A stretch of 63,552 nt of DNA from Paracoccaceae bacterium (GTDB lineage: Bacteria; Pseudomonadota; Alphaproteobacteria; Rhodobacterales; Rhodobacteraceae): NCBI GenBank assembly GCA_017854585.1, contig JAFMHK010000020.1, positions 1 to 63,552 on the forward strand, read 5' to 3'. Positions 1 through 7,557 of this stretch are shown piece after piece. A program made the translations under genes and the position numbers. The stretch's first letter is position 1. Every line of letters starts with the position of its first letter. The notes under the pieces are model-generated. The model did not search any database and was not told the DNA's origin. It saw nothing but the letters and a program-made list of their open reading frames with translations.

Positions 1-373
1 CCTCCGGTGACGGCGTATCTACGAGCACCGAACCAGACCCGCAAGTGCTTTTTTCGAAAAAATTGCTCTGATCGCGTTTTCGGGCGATATCGTGCCGAAA
101 ACGCGGACCCGCTCCCGCGACCGTCCGGTGACGCGGCTGAACGTTGAATGCCTTTGTCAGCATGACGGCAATGGGCCAGTCATTCTTGGTCCCAAGGTCT
201 TGGTGCGGGCAGTTGTTGCCAAATGAAGGTTGCCACGCAGCGCCTCTAGGATCGACCGGCGGACCCGCGCATTCAGCCATGACCCGACCTTGATCCATTT
301 CCACCTTCTGTGCGGAGGCGATTCCCGAGTCATGCGTCGGGCGGATGGCCTTTTGACACGGCACACCTGTCGG
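1..373. other. No gene supported; upstream flank of the phn operon
   Basis: Short open frames occur on both strands, the longest about 69 codons on the minus strand at 157-366. None has a recognisable domain or a convincing ribosome binding site. No divergent phnF-type GntR regulator, often found beside C-P lyase operons, is visible here; it may lie outside the window or be absent. Confidence 0.5.
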
Positions 374-391
374 CTGTCATCAAAACTTCAT
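374..391 (+). promoter_or_regulatory. Pho-box-like PhoB site upstream of phnG
   Basis: The first 7-mer CTGTCAT matches the Pho-box half-site exactly. A 4-nt AT-rich spacer CAAA follows, then ACTTCAT, which keeps the TCAT core. The two half-sites are 11 bp apart, as in PhoB boxes. It ends 10 nt before a candidate -35 element. Phosphate-starvation control of phn genes is established in many proteobacteria; binding here is inferred. Confidence 0.6.
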
Positions 392-401
392 CCTTGGCTG
401 C

Positions 402-430
402 TTGCCCGAAACGAAGTGTGGGGGTAATAT
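402..430 (+). promoter_or_regulatory. Candidate sigma70 promoter of phnGHI-phnJKLN
   Basis: TTGCCC at 402-407 and TAATAT at 425-430 are separated by 17 nt, the ideal spacing. The phnG start at 468 lies about 38 nt downstream of the -10. A Pho-box-like sequence lies just upstream and an inverted repeat just downstream. Confidence 0.5.
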
Positions 431-450
431 TTGTCTAGTTGTATAGATAA
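431..450. promoter_or_regulatory. Inverted repeat, candidate GntR/PhnF-type operator
   Basis: TTGTCTA (431-437) and TAGATAA (444-450) form arms with one mismatch around a 6-nt spacer, with TCTA/TAGA as the perfect core. It sits immediately after the candidate -10, where a repressor would block transcription. PhnF-family regulators bind similar short palindromes, but no phnF gene is visible here, so the partner is inferred. Confidence 0.4.
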
Positions 451-467
451 ATGGACAGACTCGCAAG

Positions 468-929
468 ATGTCGAAAAACCCGATGACAAACAGCCAGATC
501 GCGCGGCAACGCCGCCTGTCCACGCTGACGAAGGCCCCGATGGATAGGCTGACCGTATTGTGGAATGCGTATGGCGCACAGCCCAGACATGATCTGGTGC
601 GCCCCGCCGAAACCGGGACAGTCATGGTGCGTGGCCGTGTAGGCGCCATTGGATCCGCGTTCAATCTTGGAGAGACGACGGTTACGCGCTGTTCCGTCCG
701 GCTTGAGGACGGCACCCTTGGTCACGGCTATGTGCAGGGTCGCGACAAGACTGCTGCGCGCACCATAGCCTTGATCGACGCGCTAGCCGAGGCCGGCGAG
801 GCCGCTCGGATCGATGCCGAGATTACCACGCCTTTGGTGGAGGAGGCCGCCGCCCGCAAAGCCGCCCGTGCCGCCCGTGCCGCCGCGACGAAGGTCGAAT
901 TTTTCACGATGGTCCGGGGGGAAGGATGA
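468..929 (+). CDS. phnG: C-P lyase system protein PhnG
   Basis: This 153-residue protein matches the usual size of PhnG (about 150). It has the family's conserved parts: an N-terminal helical segment, a central stretch around residues 45-95 ending in DGTLGHGYVQGRDK, and the C-terminal motif FFTMVRGEG. PhnG is a subunit of the cytoplasmic PhnGHIJ core complex, which helps PhnI attach phosphonate to the ribose of ATP. The ATG at 468 has only a weak Shine-Dalgarno. It is first in the operon, and its end overlaps phnH by 4 bp (ATGA). Confidence 0.93.
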   Translation: MSKNPMTNSQIARQRRLSTLTKAPMDRLTVLWNAYGAQPRHDLVRPAETGTVMVRGRVGAIGSAFNLGETTVTRCSVRLEDGTLGHGYVQGRDKTAARTIALIDALAEAGEAARIDAEITTPLVEEAAARKAARAARAAATKVEFFTMVRGEG

Positions 930-1510
930 TGTCCGATACGATGATAGGCACTGCCGTCGATGGCGGGTTTGGCGATCCGCCGCGCGATGCCGCCCGCGCC
1001 TTCCGTGCGGCCCTTCAGGCGCTGTCTCGGCCCGGCACGCTGCATGAAATCGCCGGAGCTGTGCCGCCCGCGCCTTGCTCTGTCGCTGCGGGGGCGCTCT
1101 TGCTGACCCTTTGTGACGCGGAAACCGGGCTTTACCTTGCCCCTTCCCTCGACACTCCTGAGTTGCGAGACTGGGTCGCCTTTCACACCGGTGCGCCGAT
1201 TGTCGAAGCCGGAGTGGCCGACTTTGCACTTGGCACCTGGACCGATCTGGCGCCATTGGACCGGTTCAAGGTCGGCACGCAATCCTACCCGGACCGCGCG
1301 GCCACCTTGATCGTGGAGATGGATGCAATTGCGCAATCCGGCTCTCGTCTGACCGGACCGGGCATCGCGGACGCCGCGTATCTCACCCTGCCGGAAGTTG
1401 CGGCATTTCAAGCTAACCGCCGGAAATTCCCACTTGGCTTCGATACCTATTTCACCTGTGGCAGCCAAGTGGCTGGCCTGCCCCGATCCACCCGTGTGGA
1501 GGACCTCTGA
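926..1510 (+). CDS. phnH: C-P lyase subunit PhnH
   Basis: The 194-residue product carries the PhnH hallmarks FGDPPRDAARAFRAAL near the N-terminus and HEIAG around residues 40-45. PhnH is a homodimeric, PLP-transferase-like fold without known cofactor and is part of the PhnGHIJ core. Its start overlaps the phnG stop (ATGA; a second ATG lies at 929, preceded by GAAGGA), and its stop overlaps the phnI start (TGATG). This indicates translational coupling. Confidence 0.93.
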   Translation: MMSDTMIGTAVDGGFGDPPRDAARAFRAALQALSRPGTLHEIAGAVPPAPCSVAAGALLLTLCDAETGLYLAPSLDTPELRDWVAFHTGAPIVEAGVADFALGTWTDLAPLDRFKVGTQSYPDRAATLIVEMDAIAQSGSRLTGPGIADAAYLTLPEVAAFQANRRKFPLGFDTYFTCGSQVAGLPRSTRVEDL

Positions 1511-2601
1511 TGTATGTCGCTGTGAAGGGTGGCGAACGCGCCATCGACAATGCCCATGCCTGGCTGGCCGAGGAGCGGCGCGGCGATACGGCAATTGCCG
1601 AACTCTCGGTTCCCCAAATCCGCGAACAGCTTGCTCTCGCGGTTAACCGTGTGATGGCGGAAGGCTCGCTCTATGACGCCGATCTGGCCGCGCTGGCGAT
1701 CAAACAGGCGCGCGGCGACTTGATCGAGGCGGTGTTCCTGATCCGGGCCTATCGCACGACATTGCCACGGTTCGGGGCCAGCACTCCGGTCGAGACTGGC
1801 AAGATGGCCTGCGACCGCCGCATTTCCGCGACATTCAAGGATCTGCCAGGTGGTCAGGTTCTGGGGCCAACTTTCGACTATACGCACCGCTTGCTGGACT
1901 TTGCGCTGGCTGCCGAAGGGATCGCCCCGCCCGATGCCCCGATGGCCGAAGCAGAGCCGGGCGACATGCCCCATGTCACCGACTTTCTCGCGCGAGAGGA
2001 TTTGATTCAACCCGAGGCCCAAGATGATACGACGCCGCGCGATCTGACGCGTGAACCGCTTGATTTTCCGACGGACCGCCCTTTGCGCTTGCAGGCTCTG
2101 ACGCGCGGGGACGAGGGTTTCGTGCTGTCGATGGCCTATTCCACGCAGCGCGGCTATGGCCGCAACCACCCGTTTGTCGGTGAAATGCGCGTTGGCACGG
2201 TCCCGGTGGAAATGGAGATCCCCGAACTTGGTTTTGCCATCGAATTAGGGGAGGTAACGCTGACGGAATGCGAAACCGTGAACCAGTTTACGGGATCGAA
2301 GACCGAACCGCCGCAATTCACCCGAGGCTATGGGCTTGTCTTCGGTCATTCGGAACGCAAGGCGATTTCAATGGCGCTGGTGGACCGCGCCATGCGTTGG
2401 AAAGAGCTGTCCGAGGATAACAGCGGCGCCCCCGCGCAGGATGAGGAGTTTGTCCTCAGCCATTCCGACAATGTGCAGGCGACCGGATTTCTGGAACACA
2501 TCAAACTGCCGCACTATGTGGATTTTCAGTCAGAGCTGGAGTTGATCCGACGTTTGCGGCGCGAGGCCGACGCGGCCACGACACAACAGGCTGCGGAATG
2601 A
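1510..2601 (+). CDS. phnI: Alpha-D-ribose 1-methylphosphonate 5-triphosphate synthase subunit PhnI
   Basis: The 363-residue protein matches the usual PhnI length and begins with the typical MYVAVKGGERAIDNAH. PhnI is the nucleosidase-like subunit that, with PhnG, PhnH and PhnL, displaces adenine from ATP by the phosphonate. Conserved segments include RRISATFKDLPGGQVLGPTFDYTHRLLDF at about residues 96-125 and FSHSE/SHSDNVQATGFLEHIKLPHYVDFQSEL near the C-terminus. The start codon overlaps the phnH stop. The gene is followed by a 219-bp gap before phnJ that holds an antisense small open frame, unusual in an otherwise tightly overlapping operon. Confidence 0.94.
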   Translation: MYVAVKGGERAIDNAHAWLAEERRGDTAIAELSVPQIREQLALAVNRVMAEGSLYDADLAALAIKQARGDLIEAVFLIRAYRTTLPRFGASTPVETGKMACDRRISATFKDLPGGQVLGPTFDYTHRLLDFALAAEGIAPPDAPMAEAEPGDMPHVTDFLAREDLIQPEAQDDTTPRDLTREPLDFPTDRPLRLQALTRGDEGFVLSMAYSTQRGYGRNHPFVGEMRVGTVPVEMEIPELGFAIELGEVTLTECETVNQFTGSKTEPPQFTRGYGLVFGHSERKAISMALVDRAMRWKELSEDNSGAPAQDEEFVLSHSDNVQATGFLEHIKLPHYVDFQSELELIRRLRREADAATTQQAAE

Positions 2602-2614
2602 GCGGTCCCGCCCC

Positions 2615-2797
2615 CTACCTCGATTTCGGCACACCGCGCCGAATATCTGATCGGGGCATGGCCCCGGCGCGAGGCCGCATCTGCACGCCTTGGTTCGGCT
2701 TGTCGCGGTCCCGCCACAGCACGATCCACATCGCGGCACCGATAATCACCGCCACTCCGGCGGCCAATCCGGCAAATCCCCACAACATCCACTGCAT
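2615..2797 (-). CDS. Possible 60-residue single-pass membrane protein antisense within the phn operon
   Basis: This minus-strand frame encodes a short N-terminus, one strongly hydrophobic helix (about residues 4-26) ending in the positive cluster WRDRDK, and a basic tail. GGGAGGG lies 6-7 nt upstream of the chosen ATG. It fills the only sizeable gap in the phnG-N operon and runs against it. I do not recognise a family. It could be a genuine small inner-membrane protein or a chance frame; its regular topology and good Shine-Dalgarno favour the former. Confidence 0.4.
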   Translation of the reverse strand: MQWMLWGFAGLAAGVAVIIGAAMWIVLWRDRDKPNQGVQMRPRAGAMPRSDIRRGVPKSR

Positions 2798-2820
2798 CCC
2801 ATGCCCTCCCGGAGCGCCCC

Positions 2821-3651
2821 ATGTCTGACTATAACTTCGCATATCTCGACGAACAGACCAAGCGGATGATCCGCCGCGCGATCCTTAAAGGGGTTGCTGT
2901 GCCGGGCTATCAGGTGCCTTTCGCATCACGCGAGATGCCGATGCCCTACGGTTGGGGCACGGGCGGCGTGCAGGTCAGCGCGGCCTGCCTCACGCCCGAG
3001 GATGTTTTCAAGGTTATCGATCAAGGGGCGGACGACACGACAAACGCCGTATCGATCCGCAAGTTCTTCGAAAAGACCGCCCAAGTTTCTGTCACCGAAC
3101 ACACGAAAGACGCAACTGTGATCCAGACCCGCCACCGCATCCCCGAGGTGCGCCTGACCGAGGATCAGATCCTTGTCTATCAGGTTCCGATCCCCGAACC
3201 GCTGCGGTTTCTCGAACCGCGCGAGACCGAAACCCGCAAGATGCACGCGCTGGAGGATTATGGGCTGATGCATGTGAAGCTCTACGAAGACATTGCGCGT
3301 CATGGCGAGATTGCAACCGCCTACGCCTATCCGGTGAAAGTCGAGGATCGCTATGTCATGGACCCCTCGCCGATCCCCAAATTCGACAACCCGAAGCTTG
3401 AGTCGGCCGCGCTCCAACTGTTCGGTGCCGGACGCGAACAACGCATCTACGCGGTGCCGCCCTATACAAAGGTCGTGAGCCTTGATTTCGACGACTACCC
3501 CTTCGACCCCTCGAAAGCCGATTATCCCTGTGCACTGTGCGGGGCGACCGAAAGCTATCTTGACGAGGTGATCGTAGATGACAGCGGCGGGCGGATGTTT
3601 GTCTGCTCCGATACCGATTTTTGTGCCGGCAGGCAGGAAGCGGCAGCATGA
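2821..3651 (+). CDS. phnJ: Carbon-phosphorus lyase, radical SAM subunit PhnJ
   Basis: The 276-residue protein is the catalytic C-P lyase. It uses an Fe-S cluster and S-adenosylmethionine to cleave ribose 1-phosphonate 5-phosphate into an alkane and 5-phosphoribosyl 1,2-cyclic phosphate. The unusual cysteine cluster is present near the C-terminus: CALC, then a Cys in MFVCSD and one in DFCAG. The glycine-rich N-terminal segment PYGWGTGG, which holds the conserved region around the radical glycine of PhnJ, is also present. GGAG sits 6 nt before the ATG. The end overlaps phnK by 4 bp. Confidence 0.96.
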   Translation: MSDYNFAYLDEQTKRMIRRAILKGVAVPGYQVPFASREMPMPYGWGTGGVQVSAACLTPEDVFKVIDQGADDTTNAVSIRKFFEKTAQVSVTEHTKDATVIQTRHRIPEVRLTEDQILVYQVPIPEPLRFLEPRETETRKMHALEDYGLMHVKLYEDIARHGEIATAYAYPVKVEDRYVMDPSPIPKFDNPKLESAALQLFGAGREQRIYAVPPYTKVVSLDFDDYPFDPSKADYPCALCGATESYLDEVIVDDSGGRMFVCSDTDFCAGRQEAAA

Positions 3652-4445
3652 CCAAGAACCAAAATATCCCTGAAAGACCGCCTCTTCTGGAGGTTCACGA
3701 TCTGACCAAGAACTATGGTGCGCGAACCGGCTGTGCGGATGTGTCCTTCAATCTGTTTCCCGGCGAGGTGATGGGGATTGTCGGCGAAAGCGGGTCGGGG
3801 AAATCGACGCTTCTGAACTGCCTCGCCGGGCAATTGGAGGCCGATTCCGGCGCCGTCATGTTCGACACCCGCGCAGACGGCCCACGCGACACCCGCCTGA
3901 TGTCCGAGGCCGAGCGCCGGATGCTGGGCCGTACCGACTGGGCCTTCGTCCATCAGAACCCCCGCGACGGGTTGCGAATGCGGATCAGCGCAGGCGGGAA
4001 TGTGGGCGAACGTCTGATGGCCGTTGGCGCCCGGCATTACGGCGACATCCGCAGCGCAGCCGAAGATTGGCTGACAAGGGTCGAAATCGCGACCGACAGG
4101 ATGGATGACCGCCCGGCGGCGTTTTCGGGCGGGATGCAGCAGCGCCTTCAGATCGCGCGTAATCTGGTCACAGGCCCGCGCTTGGTGTTCATGGATGAAC
4201 CGACCGGCGGGCTGGATGTCAGTGTGCAGGCCCGACTTCTGGATCTTTTGCGCGGGCTTGTCCGGCGCATGGGGCTATCGGCGATCATCGTGACGCATGA
4301 TCTGGCGGTGGTGCGCCTTCTGGCCGACCGGCTGATGGTGATGAAGGACGGGCGTGTGGTGGAAACCGGGCTCACCGATCAGGTGCTGGACGATCCGCAA
4401 CACGCCTACACGCAGCTTTTGGTTGCATCGGTTCTGCAAGTATGA
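3648..4445 (+). CDS. phnK: C-P lyase-associated ATP-binding protein PhnK
   Basis: The 265-residue ABC ATPase has Walker A GESGSGKS, signature FSGGMQQR and Walker B LVFMDEPTGG. PhnK binds the PhnGHIJ core and is required for phosphonate growth in vivo; it is not an importer subunit. The ATG at 3648 overlaps the phnJ stop (ATGA) and gives MTKNQNIPERPP. A longer in-frame extension would run into phnJ. The end overlaps phnL by 4 bp. Confidence 0.93.
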   Translation: MTKNQNIPERPPLLEVHDLTKNYGARTGCADVSFNLFPGEVMGIVGESGSGKSTLLNCLAGQLEADSGAVMFDTRADGPRDTRLMSEAERRMLGRTDWAFVHQNPRDGLRMRISAGGNVGERLMAVGARHYGDIRSAAEDWLTRVEIATDRMDDRPAAFSGGMQQRLQIARNLVTGPRLVFMDEPTGGLDVSVQARLLDLLRGLVRRMGLSAIIVTHDLAVVRLLADRLMVMKDGRVVETGLTDQVLDDPQHAYTQLLVASVLQV

Positions 4446-5137
4446 GGGACGTTATGATCGAAGTCGAAGGCTTGGGGAAAAACTTCACCCTGCACAATCA
4501 AGGGGGTGCGGTCATTCCGGTTTTGGAAGATGCCCATTTCACCGTGGCACCCGGCGAATGCGTCGCCCTGACGGGGGCAAGCGGGGCGGGGAAATCAACC
4601 GTCATGCGTATCTTGTACGGCAACTACCTTGCCCAAGCAGGTCGCGTCACAATCGGAGGCGTCGATCTGACGGGGGCAGAGCCGCGAACCATCCTGACGC
4701 TCCGCCGTCAGACGCTTGGCTATGTCAGTCAGTTCCTGCGCGTCGTGCCGCGCGTTCCGACCTTGCAGGTCGTGGCAGAACCCTGCCTTGCCACCGGCCA
4801 GTCCGAAGAGGCCGCTGTAACCCGTGCCCGCGATCTGCTGTCGCGGCTGAACATCCCCGAAACGCTGTGGTCGCTGTCGCCCACCACGTTTTCGGGCGGC
4901 GAACAGCAGCGCGTGAACATTGCGCGCGGCTTTGCCTACACCTATCCGGCGCTATTGCTGGATGAGCCGACCGCCAGCCTTGACCCGGTGAATCGAGAGG
5001 TCGTTCTATCCCTGATCGAAGAGGCCAAGGCAAACGGGGCCGCAATCGTCGGCATCTTTCACGATGTGGAGGCGCGCGCCCGCGTGGCTGACCGAGAGGT
5101 TGATATCGGTCGCTTCACGCCCGGTCGTGCCGCATGA
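4442..5137 (+). CDS. phnL: C-P lyase-associated ATP-binding protein PhnL
   Basis: This 231-residue ABC ATPase has Walker A GASGAGKS, signature FSGGEQQRVNIA and Walker B ALLLDEPTAS. PhnL assists PhnGHI in forming ribose 1-phosphonate triphosphate. It overlaps phnK and phnN by 4 bp each. A second ATG at 4454 has a better Shine-Dalgarno (GAGGGA 5 nt upstream) and would give MIEVEGLG; both starts are possible. Confidence 0.92.
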   Translation: MRDVMIEVEGLGKNFTLHNQGGAVIPVLEDAHFTVAPGECVALTGASGAGKSTVMRILYGNYLAQAGRVTIGGVDLTGAEPRTILTLRRQTLGYVSQFLRVVPRVPTLQVVAEPCLATGQSEEAAVTRARDLLSRLNIPETLWSLSPTTFSGGEQQRVNIARGFAYTYPALLLDEPTASLDPVNREVVLSLIEEAKANGAAIVGIFHDVEARARVADREVDIGRFTPGRAA

Positions 5138-5694
5138 CAGGTGGGCGGCTGATCGCGGTTGTTGGTCCATCCGGCGTTGGCAAGGATAGCGTCATGGACG
5201 CGCTTTCAGCCGCGCGGCCCGAACTGATGCGGGTGCGCCGCGTCATCACGCGCGCCGCCGACGCCGGCGGAGAAAATTCTATCGCCGTCACTGATGCCAC
5301 ATTTCAGACCATGGCCGCCGCCGGGGCTTTTGCCCTTTCCTGGGAGGCGCATGGGCTGTGCTATGGCATTCCCGCCGAAGTAACAGCATCGCTGGGCGAC
5401 GGTCACGATCTGCTTGTAAACCTGTCACGCGGCGTTCTTGATCAGGCCGCAGCGCAATTCGCGAAGGTCCATGTGCTAGCGATCAGCGCCACACCTGAGG
5501 TTCTGAGCCAACGTCTGACCGCGCGGGGCCGCGAAACCCGGCAAGACATCGCCGCCCGTCTGGCGCGCACAACCCCGCCGATGCCGCAAGGCGTGCGAAT
5601 AACGGAAATCGACAACAGCGGCGCGCTGGAGGATACCGTCGCTACCGCCCTTGCCGCCCTTTATCCAGCAAGCGGAGCACGGTCGATCACATGA
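5134..5694 (+). CDS. phnN: Ribose 1,5-bisphosphate phosphokinase PhnN
   Basis: The 186-residue protein resembles guanylate-kinase-fold PhnN, with an N-terminal P-loop GPSGVGKDS (about residues 10-18). PhnN phosphorylates ribose 1,5-bisphosphate to PRPP, the last step that returns the ribosyl group from C-P lyase. Its start overlaps the phnL stop. Its end overlaps by 34 bp the end of the oppositely oriented DUF1045 gene, so the rightward transcript runs antisense into that gene. Confidence 0.9.
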   Translation: MTGGRLIAVVGPSGVGKDSVMDALSAARPELMRVRRVITRAADAGGENSIAVTDATFQTMAAAGAFALSWEAHGLCYGIPAEVTASLGDGHDLLVNLSRGVLDQAAAQFAKVHVLAISATPEVLSQRLTARGRETRQDIAARLARTTPPMPQGVRITEIDNSGALEDTVATALAALYPASGARSIT

Positions 5695-6347
5695 AATCTC
5701 CCATCCTGTGCCTCGCCCAGCAGGGCCAGATCCGCAATCACATAGGGACGTGGCAAGGCAGGTGCGAAATGGTCCTTCAGCACTTCCAGCGTCGCGTCGG
5801 CATCTGTTTCTGGCAGGTGGCCCGTCAGGGTCAGGTGAAAACGGAACTCCTCCATTACATACGGATAGCCCCATTGGGTCAGAAGCGCCTCTTGTCGGGG
5901 CGACAGACCCGCCCGGCGCCGACGCGCCAGTTCTGCCTCGGTCAGGGGCGCGCGGAATGGGTCCAGCCCTTCGACCACGCGCCAGGCCAGCGCCCGCAAA
6001 TCCTTGGACGGGACGGACGGCACGGCCGCAACAAACCCGCCCAGACGACGAATCGAAAGTTCAGGGATCGTGACGGGCGCAAGCCCTGCACAAAAATCGA
6101 TGACGGCGTTGCGAAACCCATCCTCGGTCGTCCCTTGCTGGAGACGGAACGGCGGCTTGATCGTACCGTGAAATCCGTATTTTCGCGGCGTGGCGGTCAT
6201 TTTGGCCACGGGCATCGTCAGCCCCGGCACATCGGGTTGGGCCACGGGCTGCCCTGCCACGCTATCCCAGCCCAGCAACGCAGCGCCCTGATCGTAGAAC
6301 GGCCCTTGCGGCACAACGTAAATCGCGTATCGGGTAAAACCGGTCAT
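5661..6347 (-). CDS. DUF1045 phosphonate-locus protein, 2H phosphoesterase fold
   Basis: The 228-residue protein carries two H-x-T motifs, HGTIKPPF at about residues 60-67 and HLTLTGHL in the second half. These are the catalytic signature of 2H phosphoesterases. DUF1045 proteins are known companions of C-P lyase operons. No phnP is present in this window, so this enzyme could open the 5-phosphoribosyl 1,2-cyclic phosphate made by PhnJ; that is inference. The gene is inverted inside the phn locus, converging on phnN and starting 38 bp from phnM in divergent orientation. Confidence 0.85.
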   Translation of the reverse strand: MTGFTRYAIYVVPQGPFYDQGAALLGWDSVAGQPVAQPDVPGLTMPVAKMTATPRKYGFHGTIKPPFRLQQGTTEDGFRNAVIDFCAGLAPVTIPELSIRRLGGFVAAVPSVPSKDLRALAWRVVEGLDPFRAPLTEAELARRRRAGLSPRQEALLTQWGYPYVMEEFRFHLTLTGHLPETDADATLEVLKDHFAPALPRPYVIADLALLGEAQDGRFHVIDRAPLAG

Positions 6348-6385
6348 TTTTCTGTGCCCATCCCAACCTCTCGGAGATCTTTTCC

Positions 6386-7531
6386 ATGCCAGAAGCGGTA
6401 GTTCTTGCCAATGCCACCTTGGTCCTTTCCGACCGGACCCTGACAGGTAGCCTGCGCATGGTGGATGGGCAGATCACCGATGTGGATGAAGGAACATCGG
6501 CGGCATGGGGCGCGATCGATTGCGGCGGTGATCTCGTTGCCCCCGGTCTGGTGGAATTACACACCGACAATCTAGAACGTCACCTGCGCCCGCGACCGCG
6601 GGTGCTCTGGCCACATGGACCCGCTATCATCGCCCATGACGCAGAACTTGCGGGCACCGGGATCACGACCGTGTTCGATGCGATCAGGGTCGGGTCCATC
6701 GACGGCGCGGGCGGCGCGGGATGGCAACGCTATGCACGCGCGATGGCCGACGAAATCCTCGCCATGCGGGCGATCGATGCCCTGAAGATCAGCCACCACC
6801 TGCACCTGCGGGCCGAGATCTGCTCCGAGACGCTGATCGAGGAACTGGACGGGTTCGGCCCAGAGGACCGTGTCGGCATACTCAGCCTTATGGACCATAC
6901 TCCGGGGCAACGACAGTTTGCCGATCTTACCCAATACGAAGCCTATATGCGCGGAAAACACGGGTTGAGCGCGGAAGTCTTCAACGAACATGTCAAAGCC
7001 CGCACGGCCCTTGGCGCCCGTGTCTGTGCCGACCATGAAGCCGCTGCAGTCAAGGCCGCACAACGCTTCGGCGCAGTTCTGGCCAGTCATGATGACACCA
7101 CGTCCGATCACGTAGCGACCTCTGCCCGCCACGGTGTGGCGCTGGCAGAGTTTCCGACGACGATGGATGCCGCCCACGCTTGTCACAAGCATGGCATCGC
7201 AGTGATGATGGGCGCGCCCAACCTGATCCGGGGTGGGTCGCATTCGGGCAATGTTGCGGCGGAGGCCTTGGCGAAGATCGGCCTGCTGGACATTCTGTCG
7301 TCCGACTATGTGCCCGCCGCCCTGTTGCAGGCCGCCGTAACGCTTGGCGAAGTTTGGGGCGATCTGCCGCGCGCGATGGCGACGGTCACATCGTCACCCG
7401 CGCGCGCCGCCGGCCTGCTGGATCGCGGCGTTATCGCGCCGGGTATGCGGGCCGATGTTATCCGCTTCCGCAGCATTTCAGGCGTACCGATGATGCGCGG
7501 GGTCTGGTCACACGGCAACCGCGTCGCCTGA
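6386..7531 (+). CDS. phnM: Alpha-D-ribose 1-methylphosphonate 5-triphosphate diphosphatase PhnM
   Basis: The 381-residue amidohydrolase-superfamily protein removes pyrophosphate from ribose 1-phosphonate 5-triphosphate before PhnJ acts. It shows the PhnM metal-site region LVELHTDNLERHLRPRP (about residues 55-71), a central His-containing SHDDTTSDH and the late metal-binding Asp in LSSDYVPAAL. CGGAG lies about 9 nt before the ATG. It is separated from phnG-N by the inverted DUF1045 gene and so needs its own promoter or read-through. It converges on mgtA with a 26-bp gap. Confidence 0.94.
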   Translation: MPEAVVLANATLVLSDRTLTGSLRMVDGQITDVDEGTSAAWGAIDCGGDLVAPGLVELHTDNLERHLRPRPRVLWPHGPAIIAHDAELAGTGITTVFDAIRVGSIDGAGGAGWQRYARAMADEILAMRAIDALKISHHLHLRAEICSETLIEELDGFGPEDRVGILSLMDHTPGQRQFADLTQYEAYMRGKHGLSAEVFNEHVKARTALGARVCADHEAAAVKAAQRFGAVLASHDDTTSDHVATSARHGVALAEFPTTMDAAHACHKHGIAVMMGAPNLIRGGSHSGNVAAEALAKIGLLDILSSDYVPAALLQAAVTLGEVWGDLPRAMATVTSSPARAAGLLDRGVIAPGMRADVIRFRSISGVPMMRGVWSHGNRVA

Positions 7532-7557
7532 TTGGAACGGCGGCCCCCAGCCCCGGT

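Noticed and set aside
157..366. Possible transposase fragment on the minus strand at the left edge
   Set aside because: The residues do not follow the IS6 order seen elsewhere in the window, and no terminal repeat was found.
2598..2828. Plus-strand 76-codon frame between phnI and phnJ
   Set aside because: Low-complexity Pro/Ile/Thr composition without domain; the opposite strand gives a far more protein-like membrane segment.
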